Shown here: piece by piece, positions 8,348 to 18,416 of the stretch
How the letters are laid out: every line of letters starts with the position of its first letter
Position numbering within the stretch: the first letter of the stretch is position 1
Origin: Puerhibacterium puerhi
GTDB lineage: Bacteria; Actinomycetota; Actinomycetes; Actinomycetales; Cellulomonadaceae
Reading direction: 5' to 3'
NCBI RefSeq assembly: GCF_009846865.1
Contig: NZ_WUWN01000007.1
Coordinates: 62,001-126,000, forward strand
Length of the DNA: 64,000 nt
Notes under the pieces: model-generated
Databases searched by the model: none
Told to the model about the DNA's origin: nothing
The model's input: only the letters and a program-made list of their open reading frames with translations
Position numbers and translations under genes: made by a program

Positions 8348-9148
8348 ATGACCCAGAAGCAGAGCATCCTCGGGCGCATCACCCAGCTCGCCAAGGCGAA
8401 CATCAACGCGCTCATCGACCGCGCCGAGGACCCGCAGAAGATGCTGGACCAGCTGGTGCGCGACTACACGAACAACATCGCCGAGGCCGAGCAGGCGATC
8501 GCCCAGACGATCGGCAACCTGCGCCTGGCGGAGCAGGACTACAACGAGGACGTCGCCGCGGTGCAGGAGTGGGGCGCCAAGGCCCTGGCCGCCTCCCGCA
8601 AGGCCGACGAGTACCGTGCCAAGGGCGACGCGGCGAACGCCGACAAGTTCGACCAGCTCGCCAAGGTGGCGCTGCGCAAGCAGCTCGACGCCGAGGGCGA
8701 GGTCAAGCAGGCGCAGCCCCTGATCGAGACGCAGCGGGCCACGGTGGAGAAGCTCAAGTCCGGGCTCGCCATGATGAAGGACAAGCTGGGCGAGCTGAAG
8801 AATAAGCGCGACTCGCTCGTGGCCCGGCAGAAGTCGGCCCAGGCGCAGCAGACGGTGCAGACGGCGATCAGCTCCATCAACGTGCTCGACCCCACGAGCG
8901 AGCTGTCGCGCTTCGAGGAGGCGGTGCGCCGCGAGGAGGCCATGGCGATCGGCCAGTCCGAGGTGGCGGCGGCCTCGATCGACGCCCAGTTCGACGAGCT
9001 GATGATGTCCGACCAGGAGATCGAGCTCGAGGCGCGCCTGGCCGCGCTCAAGCAGGGCAGCAGCGCCCCGCAGCAGATCAGCCCGACGCCGGTGACCCCG
9101 GAGATCGAGGCCGGACAGCAGGAGCCGAAGCCCGAGTCCGCGTGGTGA
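8348..9148 (+). CDS. pspA: PspA/IM30-family membrane-associated coiled-coil protein
   Basis: 266 residues, almost entirely helical: MTQKQSILGRITQLAKANINALIDRAEDP is the typical PspA/IM30 amphipathic N-terminus (quoted in two overlapping parts: MTQKQSILGRITQLAKAN and NINALIDRAEDPQKML), followed by a long heptad coiled coil to about residue 230. PspA proteins polymerise on the inner face of the cytoplasmic membrane and protect it during envelope stress. The ATG at 8348 has AGGAAGG upstream and begins exactly at the conserved N-terminus. It lies directly downstream of the TPM-domain gene, same strand, and may share its transcript. The last 35 residues are Pro/Gln/Glu-rich and probably disordered. 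Confidence 0.93.
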   Translation: MTQKQSILGRITQLAKANINALIDRAEDPQKMLDQLVRDYTNNIAEAEQAIAQTIGNLRLAEQDYNEDVAAVQEWGAKALAASRKADEYRAKGDAANADKFDQLAKVALRKQLDAEGEVKQAQPLIETQRATVEKLKSGLAMMKDKLGELKNKRDSLVARQKSAQAQQTVQTAISSINVLDPTSELSRFEEAVRREEAMAIGQSEVAAASIDAQFDELMMSDQEIELEARLAALKQGSSAPQQISPTPVTPEIEAGQQEPKPESAW

Positions 9149-9160
9149 CCCCCGCCCTCC

Positions 9161-9297
9161 CGCCGAGATAGAGAGCTCTGGCGCCGAGATAGAGAGCCAC
9201 GCTCGCGAGATAGAGACCCAGGTCCGCGAGATAGAGAGGCCCCGGCCGCACGTGCGGCCGGGGCCTCTCTATCTCGGCGAGGACCTTCTCTATCTCG
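9161..9297. repeat. Family D GAGATAGAGA repeat array with 50-bp perfect palindrome
   Basis: Four forward units containing CG(C)CGAGATAGAGA start near 9161, 9182, 9204 and 9225 (period 21-22). They face two reverse units, TCTCTATCTCGGCG and TTCTCTATCTCGCG, at 9264-9280 and 9286-9299. The centre is a perfect 50-base palindrome at 9227-9276 with no loop (middle CACGTG). It lies between the convergent pspA and amidotransferase genes and would terminate both, yet the tandem units go well beyond a normal terminator. Confidence 0.9.
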
Positions 9298-9369
9298 CGA
9301 GCCGAGCTGCTGTTCCGGGCGGGCCGGTGGACTGCTCGGCGCGGGCGGGTCAGCGGCCGGTCAGGTCGG

Positions 9370-10143
9370 TCAGCGGGCCGCGCGGGCCGAGACCTGCGCC
9401 GAGAAGGCGCCTGCCAGGGTGATCGCCAGCTGGGCCAGCTCGGCGGCGTGCTCGTTCATCTCCTCGTCGAGCGCGGCGGCGTCGACGTCGTCGTGCTGCC
9501 GCGCCCAGTCCAGCGCGATCGACTTGCCGGCCTCGGGGTGGAACTGCAGCCCCACCGCCGAGCCCCAGCGGAACGCCTGGTACGGGTACGTGGTCGACCA
9601 ACCGAGCCAGACGGCGTCCGCGGGCAGCTCGCAGATCGCGTCGGCGTGCATGCTCAGGGCCCGGGTCGACGCGGCGGCGCCGGCGACGGCGCTCAGCAGC
9701 GCGTCGTCGCGGGCGGCGTCGCGCCACTGGATCGTCACGACGCCGGCCTCGCGCCCGGGCGGGGCCGCGACCTGGACGGCTCCCCCACCGGCGACGGCGA
9801 GCAGCTGCGCGCCCAGGCACATGCCGAGCGTCGGGACGTCGGACCGGGCGGCGTCGGCGAGCAGCCCGCGGACGGCCGGCAGCCACGGCGCGGCGGCGTC
9901 GTCGTACGCGGACATCTGCCCGCCGAGCACCACGAGCCCGTCGCCGACGGCGTCGAGCGCCGGCACGGGCTCGCCGAGGTCGAGCCGGACGGTGCGCACG
10001 CCGTCGCCGAGCAGCGGGACGAAGAGTCCGAGCGGCACGTCGGGGCTGTTCTGCAGGACGGTGATGCGGGGTCGCTCGGCGGCCTCGGCGGCGGCGCCGG
10101 GGCCGGCGGGCGCGAGGGCGCGGTCGAGAGTTTCCGTGGTCAC
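9370..10143 (-). CDS. Class I glutamine amidotransferase (GMP synthase-like)
   Basis: 257 residues with a GTG start at 10143 (VTTETLDR). The nucleophile Cys109 is in GMCLGAQ, and the catalytic His202 and Glu204 are in QFHPE, so the GATase1 triad is complete. The protein is a stand-alone amidotransferase of the YfeJ/GMP-synthase-glutaminase type; such proteins hydrolyse gamma-glutamyl amides, and the physiological substrate is not known from sequence. It is divergent from the NYN-domain gene. An upstream in-frame extension is possible but is Arg/Pro-rich and unlikely to be translated. Confidence 0.85.
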   Translation of the reverse strand: MTTETLDRALAPAGPGAAAEAAERPRITVLQNSPDVPLGLFVPLLGDGVRTVRLDLGEPVPALDAVGDGLVVLGGQMSAYDDAAAPWLPAVRGLLADAARSDVPTLGMCLGAQLLAVAGGGAVQVAAPPGREAGVVTIQWRDAARDDALLSAVAGAAASTRALSMHADAICELPADAVWLGWSTTYPYQAFRWGSAVGLQFHPEAGKSIALDWARQHDDVDAAALDEEMNEHAAELAQLAITLAGAFSAQVSARAAR

Positions 10144-10262
10144 GGGGGCACAACGTACTCGCGTCCCCGGACTTCTCCACAACCCCGCAGGTCCCGAACC
10201 CGCGGCGGGTCCGCGTCCGGCACGCCCCGGCGCTCGCGCCGCGCTGGCTCTACGCTGGGCCC

Positions 10263-10871
10263 ATGTCGCAGCCGTTCGCCGTCCCCCCGTCATCCCCGGC
10301 CTCCGCGGCGCCCTCCGGCCGCCGCACGTACCTGCTGGTCGACGGGGAGAACATCGACGCCACCCTGGGCATGAACGTGCTCAACCGGCGCCCGAACCCC
10401 GAGGAGCGGCCGCGCTGGGACCGCATCAGCACGTTCGCGCAGAAGGTGTGGGGGCAGGACGTCGTCCCGCTGTTCTTCCTCAACGCCACCAGCGGGCAGA
10501 TGCCGATGTCGTTCGTGCAGGCGCTGCTGGCGATGGGTTACCGGCCCATCCCGCTGGCTGGCAGCGGCACCGAGAAGGTGGTCGACGTCGGTATCCAGCG
10601 CACGCTGGACGCGATCGCCGACCGCGACGGCGACGTGCTGCTGGCCAGCCACGACGGCGACTTCCTGCCACAGATGGAGGCGCTGCTGGGCGGCGACCGC
10701 AAGGTGGGCCTGCTGGCCTTCCGCGAGTTCGTCAACGCGCGCTTCACCGAGCTGACGCACCGCGGCCTCGAGATGTTCGACCTCGAGACCGACGCCGACG
10801 CGTTCACCACGCTGCTGCCGCGCGTGCGGATCATCCCGCTCGAGGAGTTCGACCCGCTGCGCTACCTCTGA
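10263..10871 (+). CDS. NYN-domain (LabA/DUF88-like) putative RNase
   Basis: 202 residues. The NYN (PIN-like) fold is indicated by the acidic residues of VDGENID (Asp27, Glu29), VDVGIQ (Asp108) and SHDGDF (Asp131, Asp133), which would form the metal site of a nuclease. It fits the bacterial family of small NYN proteins proposed to process RNA. The first about 20 residues are Pro/Ser/Ala-rich. The ATG lies about 120 bases from the start of the divergent amidotransferase. No partner toxin or antitoxin gene is next to it. Confidence 0.82.
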   Translation: MSQPFAVPPSSPASAAPSGRRTYLLVDGENIDATLGMNVLNRRPNPEERPRWDRISTFAQKVWGQDVVPLFFLNATSGQMPMSFVQALLAMGYRPIPLAGSGTEKVVDVGIQRTLDAIADRDGDVLLASHDGDFLPQMEALLGGDRKVGLLAFREFVNARFTELTHRGLEMFDLETDADAFTTLLPRVRIIPLEEFDPLRYL

Positions 10872-10976
10872 CGCCCGGCTCACGCCCGGCTCACGACGGC
10901 GGTGCCCGCTGCGGCGGTGCGCCGCCGTCGGCGTCTGCGCCGGCGCCGGGCGGGGCCCGCCGACCCGCCTGCGGGC

Positions 10977-11180
10977 CTACGGCTGCGGTCCGTCGCCCTC
11001 GGCACCGCCGTCCGCGGCGCCCGCGGGTCCCCCCTGTGCCTGCTCGGCCTCCTTGGCGCGGGCGTCGAGGATCCCGTCGCGCACGGCGTACCGCACGACG
11101 AAGTACAAGACGTACACGCCCGCGGCCAGCAGGACCACGGTCAGCACCAGGCCCGTCAGGTCCGTGCCGGTCAGCTCCAT
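10977..11180 (-). CDS. Small single-pass membrane protein, unknown function
   Basis: 67 residues, ATG at 11180 with a strong GGGGGAG upstream. One hydrophobic helix (about residues 8-30, LTGLVLTVVLLAAGVYVLYF) is followed by a short charged stretch and an Ala/Gly-rich tail (GGPAGAADGGAEGDGPQP). It is convergent with the NYN gene and divergent from the response regulator. The good ribosome site and the clean membrane segment support a real gene; the function is unrecognised. Confidence 0.6.
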   Translation of the reverse strand: MELTGTDLTGLVLTVVLLAAGVYVLYFVVRYAVRDGILDARAKEAEQAQGGPAGAADGGAEGDGPQP

Positions 11181-11353
11181 CGCTCCCCCTCGCTCGGCGG
11201 CGCACGCCGCACGCCGCACGCCATGCTAGGAGCGCCCGCCGCAGGGCGTCGGACCCGGTGCGGCGCGCCGCACCGGCGACCCCCGGACGATTCCCAGGAA
11301 ACTCCTGGACCTGCTCCCAGGCATCCTCCAGCCCACGGGCGCAGACTGGAGTC

Positions 11354-12103
11354 ATGCCCAGCCCCACCACCCCGGAGGCGCGCCTCGTCGTCGTGGACGA
11401 CGAGCCGAACATCCGTGAGCTGCTGTCCACGTCCCTGCGCTTCGCAGGCTTCGAGGTCCACGCCGCCGCCGACGGCGCCGGCGCCCTGCAGCTCGTGCGC
11501 GACCTCGAGCCGGACCTCGTCGTCCTCGACGTCATGCTGCCCGACATGGACGGCTTCCAGGTGACCCACCGCATGCGGGCCACGGGCCGCCACACGCCGG
11601 TGCTGTTCCTCACCGCGAAGGACGACACGCAGGACAAGGTGCAGGGGCTCACCGTGGGCGGCGACGACTACGTCACCAAGCCGTTCAGCCTGGAGGAGGT
11701 CGTGGCCCGAATCCGCGCGGTGCTGCGGCGCACGCAGGTGGGCCTCCCGGAGGAGGACGCGGTGCTGCGGGTGGGCGACCTGGAGCTCGACGAGGACAGC
11801 CACGAGGTGCGCCGGGCCGGCGTCGAGGTGGACCTGTCCCCCACCGAGTTCAAGCTGCTGCGCTACCTCATGCTCAACGCGGGCCGGGTGCTGTCCAAGG
11901 CGCAGATCCTCGACCACGTGTGGCAGTACGACTGGGGCGGCGACGCCAACATCGTCGAGTCCTACATCTCCTACCTGCGCCGCAAGATCGACGCGCTCAA
12001 GGTGACCGGCCCGGACGGCGACGAGGTGACGCTCGCCCCGATGATCCACACGAAGCGCGGCGTGGGCTACCTGCTGCGCGCCCCGCAGCCGGCGCGCGTC
12101 TGA
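11354..12103 (+). CDS. OmpR/PhoB-family response regulator
   Basis: 249 residues. The receiver domain has the acidic pocket VVDDEP, phospho-acceptor Asp59 (LDVMLPD) and Lys109 (TKPF). The winged-helix DNA-binding domain (about 145-240) ends GVGYLLR. The ATG at 11354 is preceded by CTGGAG. The gene ends one base before the GTG start of the histidine kinase, so the two form a co-transcribed pair. Among known families it is closest in feel to the TrcR/TcrX-type regulators of mycobacteria, but the stimulus and targets cannot be told from sequence. Confidence 0.93.
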   Translation: MPSPTTPEARLVVVDDEPNIRELLSTSLRFAGFEVHAAADGAGALQLVRDLEPDLVVLDVMLPDMDGFQVTHRMRATGRHTPVLFLTAKDDTQDKVQGLTVGGDDYVTKPFSLEEVVARIRAVLRRTQVGLPEEDAVLRVGDLELDEDSHEVRRAGVEVDLSPTEFKLLRYLMLNAGRVLSKAQILDHVWQYDWGGDANIVESYISYLRRKIDALKVTGPDGDEVTLAPMIHTKRGVGYLLRAPQPARV

Positions 12104-12104
12104 C

Positions 12105-13931
12105 GTGACCTCCCGGCCCCACCCCCACGAGCCCGGCGCCGCGAGCGACGCCGTCGCGTTCCCCCTGCGCGACGACGGCCGCGGCGCCGCGGCCGGCCGC
12201 ACCCTGACCGGTGCGGCCGGCCACCCGGCGCCGCCGGGTGCCGCGACGTCCCCTGACGCGGCACCCGGCGGTGCCCCCTTCCCGTCCGGCGGCGGTCCGT
12301 CCGCCGGCGGGGCGGGGCACGACGACGGCGGGGCGGGGCACGACGACGGCGCGCACCGTGGGCAGGGCGGCGGCCACCTCGGCGACGCCTGGCGGCACCG
12401 CCTGCAGCCGCTGTGGGCATCGCTGGAGAGCGTGCCGCTGCGCGCGCGCCTCGTGTCCATCATCGTCGTCCTGCTCGCCCTGGGGCTGGGCATGACGGCG
12501 TTCGTGACCCGGGTCGTGGTGAGCGAGTACCTCGTGGGCGAGGTGGACACGCAGCTCACCCAGTCGGTCCAGTCCGCGGTCCGCCAGGCGTACGCGCAGT
12601 CAGAGGGCCGGCAGAACCTGCTGCCCAGCGACTACGTCGTGCTCATCCGCGACCTCGACGGTGACGGCCAGCCCCTCGCCTGGCCGGCGACCGTCGAGCG
12701 GTTCGGCACGCCGCGGTTCCCGGACGAGACGCTGGCCCGGGTGAGCGCCCGCGGACTCGACGCCTTCACCGTGCAGTCCTCCGGCGGGTCGGACCCGACC
12801 GCGTGGCGGGTCATCGGCACGCCGGTGACCCTCAACGGGCAGACCGTCGGCACCGCCTACGTCGCCCTCCCGCTGTCGGAGATCGGGCACACCATCCAGT
12901 TCCTCACCCGAGCGCTCGCCATCTCGGGCGTCTCGATCGTGACGATCGGCGGCATCGCCGCCTGGCTGCTCGTGCACCGCTCCCTGCGGCCGCTGCGCCG
13001 CATCGAGTCCACGGCGGCCGCCATCGCGGCCGGCGACCTGTCGCAGCGCGTGCCCGAGCGGCCCGCGTCCACAGAGGTCGGCTCGCTGTCGATCTCGCTC
13101 AACACGATGCTGGCGCAGATCGAGCGGGCGTTCTCCGCCCAGGAGGCGTCGGAGAAGCGGATGCGGCAGTTCGTCTCCGACGCCAGCCACGAGCTGCGCA
13201 CGCCGCTGGCCACGATCCGCGGGTACGGCGAGCTGTACCGCATGGGCGCCCTCGACACCGGCGACAAGGTGCAGGACACCATGGGCCGCATCGAGGACTC
13301 CGCCCGCCGCATGGGCTCGCTGGTCAACGACCTGCTGGAGCTGGCGCGGATGGACGAGGGCCGCCCGCTGCGCCGCGAGCCGGTCGACCTGGCGCGGCTG
13401 GCGCACGACGCCGCGCAGGACCTGCACGCCCTCGACCCCACCCGCGCGGTGGCGGTCACCGCGCTCGACGGCGCCGCCGCACCGCCATCGGCCCTGGCCG
13501 TGACCGGCGACGGCGACAAGCTGCGCCAGGTGCTGACCAACCTGGTCGGCAACGCCGCGCGGCACACGCCCGCCGGCACCCCGGTCGAGCTCGCCCTGGG
13601 CGTCCTGCCCGACGGCGCCGCGCGCCTCGAGGTCCGCGACCACGGGCCGGGCGTCACGCCGGAGCAGGCAGCGCGCATCTTCGAGCGGTTCTACCGCGCC
13701 GACTCCTCCCGCAACCGCGAGTCGGGCGGCTCGGGCCTCGGCATGGCGATCGTCGCGGCGATCGTCGGGGCGCACCAGGGGCACGTGGAGACGGCCACGA
13801 CGCCGGGCGGCGGGCTCACCGTCCGGGTCACGCTGCCCGCCGGCGACCGGCCCGTCGAGAGCCACGGCACCGGCCACGCCGGGGGCACCGCCGGGGGCGC
13901 CGCCGCGGCGTCCCCGGGCATCGCCGAGTGA
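12105..13931 (+). CDS. Sensor histidine kinase (HAMP-HisKA-HATPase)
   Basis: 608 residues, GTG start one base after the regulator's stop codon. It has a disordered Pro/Gly/Ala-rich N-terminus (1-95) carrying a 21-base tandem repeat (GGAGHDD twice), TM1 at about 115-137, an extracytoplasmic sensor region of about 130 residues, TM2 at 266-290, HAMP, HisKA with phospho-acceptor His362 in SDASHELRTP, and a HATPase domain with DHGPGV and GGSGLGM boxes. The whole is an orthodox membrane kinase partner for the preceding regulator. The long N-terminal cytoplasmic tail is unusual; an internal start could shorten it, but the coupling with the regulator argues for 12105. Confidence 0.92.
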   Translation: MTSRPHPHEPGAASDAVAFPLRDDGRGAAAGRTLTGAAGHPAPPGAATSPDAAPGGAPFPSGGGPSAGGAGHDDGGAGHDDGAHRGQGGGHLGDAWRHRLQPLWASLESVPLRARLVSIIVVLLALGLGMTAFVTRVVVSEYLVGEVDTQLTQSVQSAVRQAYAQSEGRQNLLPSDYVVLIRDLDGDGQPLAWPATVERFGTPRFPDETLARVSARGLDAFTVQSSGGSDPTAWRVIGTPVTLNGQTVGTAYVALPLSEIGHTIQFLTRALAISGVSIVTIGGIAAWLLVHRSLRPLRRIESTAAAIAAGDLSQRVPERPASTEVGSLSISLNTMLAQIERAFSAQEASEKRMRQFVSDASHELRTPLATIRGYGELYRMGALDTGDKVQDTMGRIEDSARRMGSLVNDLLELARMDEGRPLRREPVDLARLAHDAAQDLHALDPTRAVAVTALDGAAAPPSALAVTGDGDKLRQVLTNLVGNAARHTPAGTPVELALGVLPDGAARLEVRDHGPGVTPEQAARIFERFYRADSSRNRESGGSGLGMAIVAAIVGAHQGHVETATTPGGGLTVRVTLPAGDRPVESHGTGHAGGTAGGAAAASPGIAE

Positions 13932-14080
13932 GGCTACGATCGTCCCTCGTCGTCGCCGGGTCGGCCGCACGACCCGGCGCCCCGCGTGGGTGCGCGGCGC
14001 CCTGCCGCAGGTGTCCCCCGGGGGTCGTAGGCTGACGGTGAGGGCACGTTCCGTAGTCGTCGACCGAAGGTCTGATACAG

Positions 14081-14818
14081 ATGGGCGTCAACTTCGCTGA
14101 CGCACCGCAGTGGTTCCGTTCCTCGTTCACCCGTTCCGCTCTCGGGGCCGGCGCCACGGCGTCCGAGGCGGAGATCGGCGGCGTCGCCGACAGCCTCGTG
14201 GAGCGCTGGTCCGGTCCCGAGCGGCACTTCCACAACCTCAAGCACCTGGCCACCGTGCTGCACCGCGTCGACGAGCTGTCCCAGGAGACGCACGAGCCCG
14301 ACCTGGTGCGGCTGGCCGCCTGGTACCACGGGGCCGTGTTCAGCGCCGACCGCAAGCTCGCGAGCGCGTTCAAGAACGGCGAGCAGACGACGGCGAGCGC
14401 GGAGCTGGCCCGCAAGGAGCTGACGGCGCTCGGGCTGCCCGAGAAGAACGTGGAGCGTGTCGCCCACCTCGTCGACACGCTGCTGTGGCACACCCCGGAC
14501 CCGCGCGACACCGACAGCCAGGTGCTCAACGACGCCGACCTGTCGATGCTCGCCATCGAGCCGCAGCGCTACAAGCAGTACGTGGCGGCGGTGCGCGAGG
14601 AGTACGGCCACATCCCGCAGCGCGACTTCGTGCGGGCCCGCATCCGCGTGCTGCAGCGCCTCCTGGGCCGCAAGCAGATCTTCTCCAGCCCGATGGGCGG
14701 CGCGTGGGAGAACGCGGCCCGCCAGAACATCGAGGCCGAGCTGGCCCGGCTGCTCAAGGAGCAGGCGACGCTGCCGCCCGAGGACGTCGAGGGCTCGCCG
14801 GCTCCCCGCGCGTCCTGA
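14081..14818 (+). CDS. Predicted HD-type metal-dependent phosphohydrolase (COG4339-like)
   Basis: 245 residues, all-alpha, with RHFHNLKHL (His49, His51, His55), AAWYHGAVF (His83) and NDADLSML (Asp151, Asp153), the signature order of the COG4339 HD-like family. Where many HD enzymes have the His-Asp doublet this protein has His83-Gly84, so metal binding may be altered or use other ligands. The substrate is unknown. The ATG has GAAGG ten bases upstream. It is a stand-alone gene downstream of the two-component operon. Confidence 0.78.
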   Translation: MGVNFADAPQWFRSSFTRSALGAGATASEAEIGGVADSLVERWSGPERHFHNLKHLATVLHRVDELSQETHEPDLVRLAAWYHGAVFSADRKLASAFKNGEQTTASAELARKELTALGLPEKNVERVAHLVDTLLWHTPDPRDTDSQVLNDADLSMLAIEPQRYKQYVAAVREEYGHIPQRDFVRARIRVLQRLLGRKQIFSSPMGGAWENAARQNIEAELARLLKEQATLPPEDVEGSPAPRAS

Positions 14819-15060
14819 GCCACCGGCCACGGGGCGTGCCGCGAGCCCCCGACCGGTGCAGCGCGTCCTTCGCCCTCGGGCGGAGGGCCGCGGCTCCGGC
14901 CGCCGCCGCGCCCCCACCACCCTGGTCGCTGTGCACACCCGCCCCGCGACGCCCGTCGTCCACCGCCGGCGTGCGGCGCCCGGCGCAGCGACACCCTGCG
15001 GCTCCTAACGTGACCGTGGGCCCGGACGCTCCGGGCCGCACGGGACGATCGGGAGGCACC

Positions 15061-15351
15061 ATGCGGTACGAGGTCGACAGCGAGCGCGTCGCGCAGGCGA
15101 GCGCTGCCGTGCAGGGGTCCGTCGGAGCCATCCGCACGGAGGTCGCGGCGATGCTGCGTCACCTGCAGGACCTGCAGTCGGTGTGGCACGGCGGGGCCGC
15201 GACGGCGTTCGTCGGCGTCATGGGCCAGTGGCAGTCGGCGCAGACACAGGTGGAAGGCGCCCTCGACGCCGTCCAGACGGCGCTCGCCACGGCCGCCCGC
15301 ACGTACGCCGACGCCGAGGCCCAGGCCAGCCGCCTCTTCGCGGCCGGCTGA
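15061..15351 (+). CDS. WXG100-family (ESAT-6-like) protein
   Basis: 96 residues predicted as a helical hairpin with the turn motif Trp42-His-Gly44 and a C-terminal Tyr82-x-x-x-Glu86, which is the general type VII secretion signal. Length and pattern match secreted WXG100 substrates. There is a GGGAGG ribosome site 5 bases before ATG 15061. No EccC/EccD/mycosin genes occur in the window, so the secretion machinery must be elsewhere or the protein works alone. The 242 bases upstream hold no gene. Confidence 0.85.
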   Translation: MRYEVDSERVAQASAAVQGSVGAIRTEVAAMLRHLQDLQSVWHGGAATAFVGVMGQWQSAQTQVEGALDAVQTALATAARTYADAEAQASRLFAAG

Positions 15352-15416
15352 GCGCGGCGTCCCGGTCGCGCCGCGGCGGCGCGGTGGCCGTCGGTGCTCG
15401 GTGCGACACTCGCCCG

Positions 15417-15830
15417 GTGACCGCCTTCGAGTTCTCCGCCGACCCCGACCGCCTCGACGTCGAGCACGTGCACCGGCTCCTGGCCGAGCACTCCTACTGG
15501 GCGCGTGGCCGGTCGCGCGCGGTGCACGACGCCGCCGTCGCGGGGTCGCGCAACTACGGGATCTACGACACCGCCACCGGCGCCCAGGTCGCCTACGCCC
15601 GCGTGGTCACCGACGGCGCGACGTTCGCCTGGCTGTGCGACGTCATCGTCGACCCCGCCGTGCGCGGCCGACGCCTCGGCGTGCGCCTCGTCGAGGGCGT
15701 CATGGCGGACCTGGAACCACTCGGCCTCAAGCGGGTCATGCTCAAGACGGCCGACGCCCACGGCCTGTACCGCAGGTTCGGCTTCGTCGACGTGGACGCC
15801 GAGGGGTGGATGGTGCGCGGCGCCCAGTAG
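15417..15830 (+). CDS. GNAT-family N-acetyltransferase
   Basis: 137 residues, GTG start. It has the GNAT core: beta4 CDVIVDPAVRG followed by the acetyl-CoA loop RGRRLGVRLV (Q/RxxGxG/A-like), then GLYRRFGF in the C-terminal half, typical of the small YitI/YjgM-like acetyltransferases. The acceptor substrate is unknown. It is convergent with groEL, and a strong hairpin separates them. Confidence 0.88.
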   Translation: MTAFEFSADPDRLDVEHVHRLLAEHSYWARGRSRAVHDAAVAGSRNYGIYDTATGAQVAYARVVTDGATFAWLCDVIVDPAVRGRRLGVRLVEGVMADLEPLGLKRVMLKTADAHGLYRRFGFVDVDAEGWMVRGAQ

Positions 15831-15883
15831 CCGCAGCCGGCAGCGCCAGTCCGCAGCACGAAGGCTCGCCGCGGGCCCCGGGT

Positions 15884-15937
15884 ACGACGCAGGCCCGCCG
15901 CCCCGGGATCTCTCCCAGGGCGACGGGCCTGCGTCGT
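15884..15937. terminator. Bidirectional hairpin between acetyltransferase and groEL
   Basis: ACGACGCAGGCCCG (15884-15897) pairs perfectly with 15924-15937, with a weaker inner stem. It lies in the convergent gap and suits termination of both genes. Confidence 0.75.
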
Positions 15938-15977
15938 GGTGCGGTAGCGCCCGCTCAGCGGGCGCTCACGGCCGGAC

Positions 15978-17678
<1,701 letters not shown>

Positions 17679-17748
17679 TCACGCCCCGCGCGGGCCTCAC
17701 CTGACGACCCGAGTTCTTGCGTCACTCCCCGGTACGGATCCCGTGGTT

Positions 17749-17810
17749 CTGTCACTCGCAGCCGGAGAGTGCTAACGCCATTATTGGCACTCTCCGGTGA
17801 CGAGTGCAAG
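17749..17810 (-). promoter_or_regulatory. groEL promoter with two CIRCE-like HrcA operators
   Basis: Two CIRCE-like inverted repeats with the canonical 9-base spacer lie end to end. One is CTGTCACTC / GAGTGCTAA (17749-17757 and 17767-17775); the other is TTGGCACTC / GAGTGCAAG (17784-17792 and 17802-17810). On the minus strand a promoter reads TTGCAC (17809-17804), an 18-base spacer, then AATAAT (17785-17780). The second operator covers the promoter and the first covers the start point. The rest of the gap to the cold-shock gene (17811-17961) shows nothing recognisable. Confidence 0.88.
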
Positions 17811-17961
17811 ACAGTCCGCCCGCGGCGGAACGGCGTCCATCACGGCGCCGTCCGGCCCCGCGCCGGCGGCCTGGGACGGTCTGCAGCACGGGCCGGCCCG
17901 GAAGACGTGGGGTGCGGCCGTCGTCGTGCGCGGACCCCCGCGCCGCCGGCGGCCGAGGCCG

Positions 17962-18165
17962 TCAGAGCGGACGGACCTGCTCGGCCTGCGGGCCCTTCTG
18001 GCCCTGGCCGACCTCGAACTCCACCTGCTGCCCCTCGTCGAGCGTCCGGTAGCCGTCGGTCTGGATGGAGCTGTAGTGGACGAACAGGTCCTGTCCGCCG
18101 GAGGTCGGGGTGATGAACCCGTACCCCTTCTCCGCGTTGAACCACTTGACGGTGCCCTGGGCCAT
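17962..18165 (-). CDS. Cold-shock protein (CSD, RNA chaperone)
   Basis: 67 residues, ATG 18165 with AAGGAGA. A single cold-shock OB-fold domain: RNP1 KGYGFI, RNP2 LFVHYS, starting [16 protein letters not shown]. Such proteins bind single-stranded RNA or DNA and melt secondary structure in the cytoplasm. It follows the LytR_C gene on the same strand but is separated from it by a strong terminator, so it has its own promoter within 18166-18320. Confidence 0.96.
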   Translation of the reverse strand: MAQGTVKWFNAEKGYGFITPTSGGQDLFVHYSSIQTDGYRTLDEGQQVEFEVGQGQKGPQAEQVRPL

Positions 18166-18320
18166 GAACTTCTCCTTGTGCGTGCGCCGCGAGGCGCCTG
18201 TCCGCCTCGTGGTGCGCCACACCCTAGTGGCCTCGGTCACAGCGGGGGAAGGACGAACTGCGACCGTGTCGCGGCAGATCACCCGCCCTGCCGCCGCCCG
18301 ACCACCCCCCCAGACGCGAT

Positions 18321-18376
18321 CCGGGTCCGTGGGGGTCCGAGACAGAAGGGTCTGTCTCGGACCCCCAGGGACCCGG
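18321..18376 (-). terminator. Terminator between LytR_C gene and cold-shock gene
   Basis: GGGGGTCCGAGACAGA (18331-18346) pairs perfectly with 18351-18366 over a 4-base loop. An outer stem CCGGGTCC / GGACCCGG extends it to 18321-18376. Confidence 0.8.
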
Positions 18377-18416
18377 AATCGGCTGCGGCGTCAGGACGGT
18401 GCGCGGAGCGCGGGCG

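Noticed and set aside
9161-9240. Possible CRISPR-like array
   Set aside because: The unit is short (about 11-13 conserved bases), spacers are only about 8-10 bases, and the units are mirrored; no cas genes are nearby.
10872-10976. Hairpin GACGGCGG / CCGCCGTC as terminator after the NYN gene
   Set aside because: Stem is short with a long loop; too weak to list as a feature.
14819-15060. Possible small gene upstream of the WXG100 protein
   Set aside because: Open frames are Arg/Pro-rich shadows with no ribosome site; only a weak TAACGT -10-like element near 15007 was noted.
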